In this document: positions 57,638-64,000 of the stretch, piece by piece
Layout of the letters: every line of letters begins with the position of its first letter
How positions within the stretch are numbered: the stretch's first letter is position 1
Assembly (NCBI GenBank): GCA_021234155.1
Contig: JAJEKV010000001.1
Span: forward strand, 32,380,177 to 32,444,176
Length of the DNA: 64,000 nt
Source: Isoetes taiwanensis
Taxonomy: Eukaryota; Streptophyta; Lycopodiopsida; Isoetales; Isoetaceae
Reading direction: 5' to 3'
Notes under the pieces: model-generated
What the model was told of the DNA's origin: nothing
The model's database searches: none
What the model saw: the letters and a program-made list of their open reading frames with translations, nothing else
Position numbers and translations under genes: made by a program

Positions 57638-59136
57638 TGTGACGTCCCCTACTCGTGTACGATGCCCGCACCGTATACAAACAGGAGTTCATCCCCCGCA
57701 CCAGCTCCACACTGATATAGGACCCTCCACATATCACTGTGACCATCTAGAGTCCACAGTGGGAAGAGTGAAGGGGTCATTTTACCCCGTCTTCCTCAGG
57801 GCCTACCTAGCTGCGGAAGCGTAAACATACACGTCAGTAACATAACATCATATATCCACCTCAAAGGGTGGCACATCGATATCTGCATAGACAAAGATCA
57901 GCACAATACAAAGGAAGCTCCTACCCAAGGCTCAGACTCCAGGGAAGGACTGACTAGCTTGGGTCTCCAGAGTTCAGTGCAGACAGAATCATGACAATGG
58001 ATGGGGATGGCATAAGAACATGGCTTAGGGTTGTCCACTCCATCCGTCCCTCCTGTGTACACTTTGCAGAGTAGGTTGAAAACTGTTGGGACCTGACTGT
58101 AGCCCGCCGAGTGCATAGCCAAAGGGGCTATTCCTGGGTTACATCTCCCAAGTCCCGATGGGGCAGGTAGGGATTACTCCCTCCAGAGATCTACATGCTG
58201 ACCCAAGGTGACTAGAGGGCCACTGCCCTTATTCGACTTAACCCACTGGAAGGTGAACACCACCCCACGGGTGTCGAGCCCATGCCTTACCCACATTCAG
58301 TGGCAAGCCATTAGACCTAGTCACTCTGATCCCCGGTAGACTTTACACGCCAGAGGGATCGGTCAAGGGTCAGGACACGAACCTCATTCTAAGCCAGTCT
58401 GGCCCCTTCACCCACAACCAGGTGGGCTCTTGTACACAGGCCGAATTTCTAGTAATGCACTAAGAGGGACTAGCTAGGAGCATCATCTACTAAGCTTTAA
58501 GTCTCTACCCCCCTTCCCAATACAATGAGTCCACAGAATACATCCGTCCATCATATGAACATAAATGATAAGAACTAATCTAATACATAGAGTTAGGTTC
58601 TTTAGTTAGAGTCAATCTCAGGATCTGCTTGGTTATTAAGGGTGATTTAATAGGCTAAATCTACTGGTTCGAAGGCTGGAATAAGGTTTAGGCTATTCAA
58701 TCGACCAAATACCTGATCCCTGGTTCACTCCTCTCGATCCGAAGGCGCGTCCATGTCTCTGTTCTGCTTCGGGATGCGGTCGGAAAGATGATCTGACAAG
58801 CTGGGGCGCACGTGCAGATCGTGGGAGTTGGGATTGACTCCTCAGGCGCGCAAATCGGAGCTCGGAAGGTCTGTGGGCGAAAAAGGGAATGTTAGGGTTT
58901 GGTGCCTTATGTAGGCTATCAGTTAGATTTAGGGTTTCCATGACCCTTGGGCTACCTTTAATGGGTTAAAGGTCTAAAGGTGCGCGCATCGCTAAGTGTG
59001 CGCACCATTGCAAGTTGCCCCCTAGGGCGTCCTTGCTTGGGTACAAGTTGGCGTACACGTCGACTGGACGGCGTGTACGTGTGACGGCGCAGTACGGTAT
59101 ACGTCTTGAGACCGTATATCGTACTGGAACGTCACA
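57638..59136 (-). mobile_element. Shared LTR of two tandem Ty3 elements (1499 bp)
   Basis: Plus-strand ends TGTGACGT...ACGTCACA, perfect 8-bp inverted termini. On the minus strand a polypurine tract (AAGGTGGGGAGAA) directly precedes it at 59149-59137 and the primer-binding site directly follows. It therefore serves as 3' LTR of element 2 (59.1-64 kb) and 5' LTR of element 1 (50.2-57.6 kb), the structure left by LTR-LTR recombination. No coding sequence inside. Confidence 0.93.
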
Positions 59137-59149
59137 TTCTCCCCACCTT
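59137..59149 (-). other. Polypurine tract of Ty3 element 2
   Basis: Minus-strand AAGGTGGGGAGAA abutting the LTR TGTGACG. A second, similar GGTGGGGAGACC lies 40 bases upstream. Confidence 0.85.
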
Positions 59150-59965
59150 GAATTGATGCTGTCCGCAGCATCGTGGGTCTCCCCACCTTGGGATCTTCTT
59201 ACCCTGCAATCAACCTCATGCATAGGACATACTTATTACTACAGTTATACATTTAATAGAATTACCTCAAGGTAATATTTATAGAACATTATTATACTAT
59301 TATTCAATCCAATAGTTATCACTTGTCATTATACAATAACTCCTAATGTTTCGGTTTTATTATTATATGTACAATTATTCTTCGAGGTACTCTTTATTCC
59401 TTGCAACACATTACAACAAAATTGTGTTGCAAGTCTTCGTAGTTCGACCTCCTGGCCCTCCGAAGTGCTCTATTGGCCTGCAGGTCAACACTACGTTAGT
59501 ACCATTAATATTAAATAAAATTTTGGTTATATGGTGACTACCCCACCTATCTACATGGATGTATGGCTAATCTCCCGGCGTAGGAAGAGGGTGAATCTTC
59601 CATTATGGCTGTGGAGACAGCGTCTATATGCCTATATGCCACTCATGCCTACACCTTTAGTTGCCCAGCGTGGAGGATAGGTCCTTCCCGTATATAGGGC
59701 GTGAAGGCCAGATTCCTCCTATCAAAGCATATATGGGGCTAGAGGTGCTTTTCCTATCAATACATTCCTCAATGACCTCCTTTCTCTCGAGGTGGTCTAC
59801 TTCCGTGGGACAGAAGTAGACTTTCCAAGCAGCACCGCAGTCATGCCTACATTGACATTACACCACGTCCTAGAGATCACCGTAGTAATCTCATCATCGG
59901 TTACAACGCATGCAACCCTTACCTCATAGGTTGCATGTGTAGATTATACTTAACTAGGCAAACTG
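59150..59965. other. 3' untranslated region of Ty3 element 2
   Basis: Between the integrase-chromodomain gene and the polypurine tract; no frame of interest. Confidence 0.5.
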
Positions 59966-61607
59966 TTAATCTACACAAATCGACATGCCTGAGCCGATTT
60001 CTTCGGAGATGACCTTGCCGTCCCATTGCTCCATAAACTGTGGGTACTGTTTTTCCAGATCTCTTTTAAGTACCCGCGTCTTCCACCGGCAAGTGTTTCC
60101 ACTTGACCAAGTATTGGAGAAACTCCGATCTCCTTGTTTTCTTGAATGCTTTATCAAGAATTAGCTCTGGAACTATTTCCAACTGCTCTTCTGTCATTTT
60201 CAACATCGTTGGAGTGTCCAGGACTTCATCTGGGTTGGGAGTGTGCTTCTTCAGCAAACTCACGTGGAAGACTTTGTGGATCTTTAAGTGTGCTGGCAAG
60301 TCTAATTTGTAGAATTGGTTACCCACTCTTTGGACTATTCTAAATGGTCCAGCCCACCTTGGAGCAAGCTTCTTGCAATTTCCGATGCGGAGCTTCGCTT
60401 GCTTTACCTTGATCTTGAGCCATACATCCTCTCCAACTTGGAATTCTCTGACTGTCCGGTGTTTGTCGGCGATGCTCTTCTGCCGACTCCTTGCTGCTAG
60501 AAGGTACCCTCGAACTTCTTCCACAAGCTGCTGCATGTCGCTCAAGATTTGCTGCGAGACTTCCACTTTTGACACGGGATTGTGCCAAGTGTCTGGAGTT
60601 AGGCATTGGTAGCCGTAGTTGATCATGAACGGCGACATTTGGGATGATTCCTGCTTGGTGCTATTGTATACAAACTCCACTAAGTGAATAAATTCCTCCC
60701 ACATGCCTTGCTTGTTCCAGACATAGTTTCGGAGCATGTCTTCCAATATTCTGTTGACACGCTCCGTTTGCCCATCCGTCTGTGGGTGATAGGCTATGCT
60801 CATGGATAGCTTCGTTCCGATCGTTGTGAAGAGATCCTGCCAGAAGGCACTGATGAACTTTGGATCTCGGTCGGAGATAATTTCCCTTGGCATGCCATGA
60901 AGTCTGAAAATCTCTTTGGCGAAGAGCTTTGCCGTGTCCATAGCTGTGTCCGTGGTCCTGCAAGGCACAAAATGGGTCATCTTCGACAACTTGTCGACCA
61001 CGACCATCAAGGCATCCTTACCTCTTACTGTCCTTGGCAGTCCTGTTATAAAGTCCATGCTGACGACTTCCCACTTAGCGTTTGGCACCGCTAATGGTTC
61101 CAATGCCCCTGGTATTCGGAGTTGTTCTGCCTTTGTTTGCTGGCATAGCTGACACTCCTTGATGTAGCGGGCTATCTGCTTCTTCATTCCTGGCCAATAG
61201 TAGCTGCTACGCACTTTAAAGTATGTCTTCATGAATCCTGCGTGGCCAGCTATTGGGCTGTTGTGGGTGTCGTGGAGGATCAACTTCCTTACTCCAGATG
61301 ATTCTGGCACGCACAACTTGTTCTTACGGTACAGGAGGTTACCTTTCTTCTTAAAATTTTTGAAGGTTTCCCTCTCCTTATCTGTTTTTGCTTCCTTGCA
61401 TAAGCTTGCCCATACTTCCTTGAAGTCCACGGTTTCTTCTATCTTTTTCCCGAAATTGCTGAAGAGCGTCGAGATTGCGTTGCAGTGCACTCTGGTTGTC
61501 AGTGGATGCCTTGAAAGCGCATCTGCTACCACATTAAGCTTCCCGGGCTTGTAGACTATCTCAAAGTCGTACTCCTCGAGAAACTCCATCCACCTTCGCT
61601 GCCTCAT
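59966..61607 (-). CDS. int: Ty3 element 2: integrase with chromodomain
   Basis: Minus strand, continuing from RNase H (MRQRRWMEFLEEYDFEIVYKPG, DALSRHP). Integrase zinc site H-x-H...CQLCQQT (HDTHNSPIAGHAGF; KECQLCQQTKAEQ). The DDE core reads VVSMDFITGLP, IISDRDPKFISAFWQDL and AYHPQTDGQTERVNRILEDM. A GPF/Y-type module follows (LAPRWAGPFRIVQR, LDLPAHLKIHKVFHVSLLKK), then a chromodomain: PELILDKAFKKTRRSEFLQY and LVKWKHLP, a one-base shift near 60075, then DLEKQYPQF. Chromodomains of chromoviruses bind methylated H3 and steer insertion into heterochromatin. The frame is otherwise long and clean. Confidence 0.93.
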
Positions 61608-61845
61608 GCGTGAATACGTACTGGAGGCTCTGGTGATCAGTGTCCAGCTGGAACTTCCTCCCTAAGAGGTAATGCCTCCAGATTCTCAATGCCCTGACAA
61701 CTGCTAGCAGCTCTTGGTCATGCGTCGGGTAACGTGTTTCGGCGTCGTTCATCTTCCTTGAGTCGTACGCTATTACCCGCTCTTCTTGCATGAGCACTGC
61801 ACCTGTGGCTATCTTGCTTGCGTCCGTCGCCACTAACTTGTCCTT
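61561..61845 (-). CDS. Ty3 element 2: RNase H
   Basis: LVATDASKIATGAVLMQEE, YDSRKMNDAETRYPTHDQEL, LLAVVRALRIWRHYLLGRKF and TDHQSLQYVFTHEA are the RNase H core; Asp in ATDAS, Glu in DQELLA and Asp in LDTDHQS are the catalytic positions. Separated from RT by one frameshift at about 61846 (after LTLPDP) and from integrase by another near 61605. Confidence 0.9.
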   Translation of the reverse strand, partial: KDKLVATDASKIATGAVLMQEERVIAYDSRKMNDAETRYPTHDQELLAVVRALRIWRHYLLGRKFQLDTDHQSLQYVFTHEAAKVDGVSRGVRL

Positions 61846-63389
61846 TTACGGGTCTGGCAGGGTCAAGACGGGGGCGGTTGTCAAAGCTTCCTTCAACAAC
61901 TCAAATCCTGCTTGGGCTTTCTTGAGCCAATGGTCTGCCCAATTTTTTACTTTCTCTGTCTTTGTCAAGTCTGTCAGTGGGGCTGCTATCTTTGCGAAGT
62001 TCTTCACGAACTTCCTGTGGCCAAGGAAACTTCTGACCTCATGGACGTTCTTTGGTGCCGGCCATTGGATTACTGCTTCAATCTTGGCGGGGTCTGTCGA
62101 GATTCCTTCTGCTGAAATCACATGACCGAGGTATTCCACCTTCTCTGTTGCGAAGTGACACTTCGACAACTTGGCATACAACTGATGCCTCCTTAATTTC
62201 TCGAGCACCTTTCTGACGTGCTGAGCATGCTCTTCAATGGATTTACTGTACACCAGAATGTCGTCGAAGAATACTATCACAAAGGTGTCCAAGTATTCCC
62301 TGAAGATGTCATTCATGAGTCTCATGAACGTAGCTGGGGCGTTGGATAGCCCAAATGGCATTACGGTGAATTCGTAATGCCCATATCTGGTCCTGAAAGC
62401 CGTTTTGTGGATGTTCTCTTCTTTTATTCTGATCTGGTGATAACCTGACCTTAGGTCGATCTTGGAGAAGACCTTTGCCCCTTGGAGCTGATCCATCAAG
62501 TCGTCTGATCTGGGGAGTGCGTACTTGTTCTTGATGGTGTGTTTGTTCAGTTGTCTGTAATCTATGCATATCCTCAAGCTTCCATCCTTCTTCTTGACAA
62601 AGAGGATGGGTGCCCCAAATGGTGAGACGCTCGGCCTGATGAAGCCCAGATCGAGCAATTCTTGTAACTGCTTCTTTAGCTCCGTAAGTTCATGTGTGGT
62701 CATTCTATATGGGGCCTTGCTCGTCGGCTTGGTCCCTGGTTCGAGTGCTATCTCACACTCTACTCCCCTGTAAGGAGGAAGTTTCTTGATCTCATCTGGA
62801 AAGAGATCGTGGAACTCCGTGATCAAGTTGACGATTGGCTTGGGCAACTTGCTGAGCACTTTGTCTTCTTTGATTCCCTCCGACTCGGGTTCTTCAATCT
62901 CGAGTTTGAAGTTGTATGCTACCTGCTCGCTCTTTATAGATTTGAGCAGCTTCTTAACAGACATACACTGCATGATGGGAGTAACTTCTTTACCTGTGAT
63001 CTCAATGGCTTTGTCGTCGGGCGTTGGGAAGGTCACCTTCCGCTTTCCACAATCAATGATGGCCCCTGCTGGTCCAAGGTACTCTATTCCAACGATCAAG
63101 TCATACTTGCCAATGCCCATTACTTCTGCCCCCATCTGGATATTAATCCCTGGCAAGTCGATGTCGAAGTTGATCCTTTTTCCAGCTGTATGTCTTACTG
63201 CTCCACTTGCCAAGATTACGGGTCTTGGTTTGGACTTTAGGGGTTTCAATTTCAACATTTCAACCATCCTCGGGGATGCGAAGTTATGGCTACTTCCGGA
63301 GTCTATCAAGACTATGAAGGACTTGGCCTTTGCCTTCCCTACTGTGGTGATTACCTTATACTGGGTCTCTGCCTGTTCTGTATCTATAG
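61846..63389 (-). CDS. pol: Ty3 element 2: protease and reverse transcriptase
   Basis: The same domains as 50404-51937 with near-identical sequence: protease [12 protein letters not shown] and reverse transcriptase with [15 protein letters not shown] 14-base loss with local rearrangement at 62018 changes [11 protein letters not shown] to FLGHRKF. Gag, the zinc knuckle and the protease start are gone: at about 63390 the sequence jumps to ORF-X, matching a deletion of about 2.27 kb relative to element 1 (51938 to 54212). Confidence 0.93.
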
Positions 63390-63956
63390 CAGAGCAATTC
63401 GTCCGGTCGATACTCCCTTTCTCTGCACTCCGGGAGGTTTTGGATGTCGCTTAGGAGCAAATATTCTTCACCTTCGAGGATGATGGGGGCTAGGCTTGTG
63501 ATACCTAGCCCAAGGGGTGGTGCAATCCTGAGAGTTTGCCGGCTTCTTTCGAATTCCTGCAACTCTTGTTCTGCTAGCCGCTGCTCTTCCGCTGGGTCGA
63601 GCTCGACGTAATCCTCATCTTCTTCTTCTGACTCCTCGTCTTCTCCCTTTCCTTCTTGCTCCTGTTCGTACTGCGAAAGGAGTTGTTGTGCTGCTGCTGT
63701 GGCTGTTGGGTCCACGTCCATGGGGGGGAATGGAGGTTTCTCCCATGGGGTTCTCGGCACGGTGGGTAAGAAAAATTGCTAGGGCAGTGTTGAAAGAGAA
63801 GTATTTGGTCCCCGGTTGTGAGTCAGGACCATTGGCTCCCAAGGCGTCTATTTGGGCCTTGTTTGTGAGATACTTGGCAATGTTTGGAACATCGCCTAAG
63901 GTCGCTTGAAGGGATTGCCTAGGAACAAAGTAGCCTACGCAAGGTGGAAGCTGCAC
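63390..63956 (-). CDS. Ty3 element 2: 5' part of ORF-X
   Basis: Homologous to 54213-54780. Frames: [20 protein letters not shown] and [20 protein letters not shown] (63956 down), then after a shift [17 protein letters not shown], an acidic [12 protein letters not shown] run, [18 protein letters not shown] and [19 protein letters not shown]. It then runs into protease sequence at the deletion junction. The H3-type gene of this element, if present, would lie beyond the right window edge. Confidence 0.8.
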
Positions 63957-64000
63957 TAATGATGGCTCTACCCTAGAAATTGAAACGGGGACTCGCTATA

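Overview
This window looks like a nuclear segment of a land plant with a large, repeat-crowded genome. A fern, lycophyte or bryophyte would fit, but I cannot prove the lineage from sequence alone. The evidence is spliceosomal introns, pentatricopeptide-repeat and C2-GRAM gene relics, a plant-type leukotriene A4 hydrolase gene, chromodomain Ty3 retrotransposons primed by initiator tRNA-Met, LINEs and several DNA-transposon relics. Only one ordinary host gene appears complete: the M1 aminopeptidase at 4736-6679 (minus, two exons). Almost everything else is mobile or mobile-derived, and most reading frames carry single-base frameshifts or stops.

Layout. 0-4 kb: PPR and C2-GRAM relics. 4.7-6.7 kb: aminopeptidase gene. 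8-10.6 kb: pogo-like transposase relic split by a 5'-truncated LINE with a 21-bp target duplication. 11-22 kb: AT-rich sequence with small repeats, a 321-bp TIR element, two more LINE 3' ends and a duplicated block near 20 kb. 22.4-23.8 kb: DNA-methyltransferase relic interrupted by a second 321-bp TIR element. 26-27.4 kb: unknown two-exon gene. 28-30 kb and 40-43.3 kb: two minus-strand transposase-like genes with the VGHTH-D-x-I-D signature. 34.4-38.7 kb: decayed plus-strand gene with a methyltransferase-like end, then an FCP1/HAD-like phosphatase domain. 44-46.7 kb: multi-exon gene with a ParB-like domain followed by an N4/N6-type DNA methyltransferase, cut off by an LTR. 46.7-50.2 kb: LTR element with one very long gag-like frame. 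50.2-64 kb: a tandem pair of chromodomain Ty3 elements sharing one LTR, all minus strand.

The most striking discovery is in the Ty3 array. Between primer-binding site and gag the element carries two extra genes, each behind its own TATA box and a pair of 66-67 bp imperfect palindromes. The first encodes a protein that begins with the histone H3 tail ([10 protein letters not shown]), continues through a long charged linker, and ends with a full H3 histone fold (alpha-N to the terminal GERP). The same family has a chromodomain on its integrase. I know of no described retrotransposon with this gene.

The second striking theme is the ParB/methyltransferase genes. Their introns and flanks hold clusters of short, near-perfect palindromes with a different core sequence in each element (GTGTATTCCGGAATACAC at 43-46 kb; CTCGACTCGCGAGTCGAG at 32-39 kb). 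Variation falls largely on the CpG steps. ParB proteins classically bind palindromic parS sites, so cognate sites are a testable idea, not a demonstrated fact.
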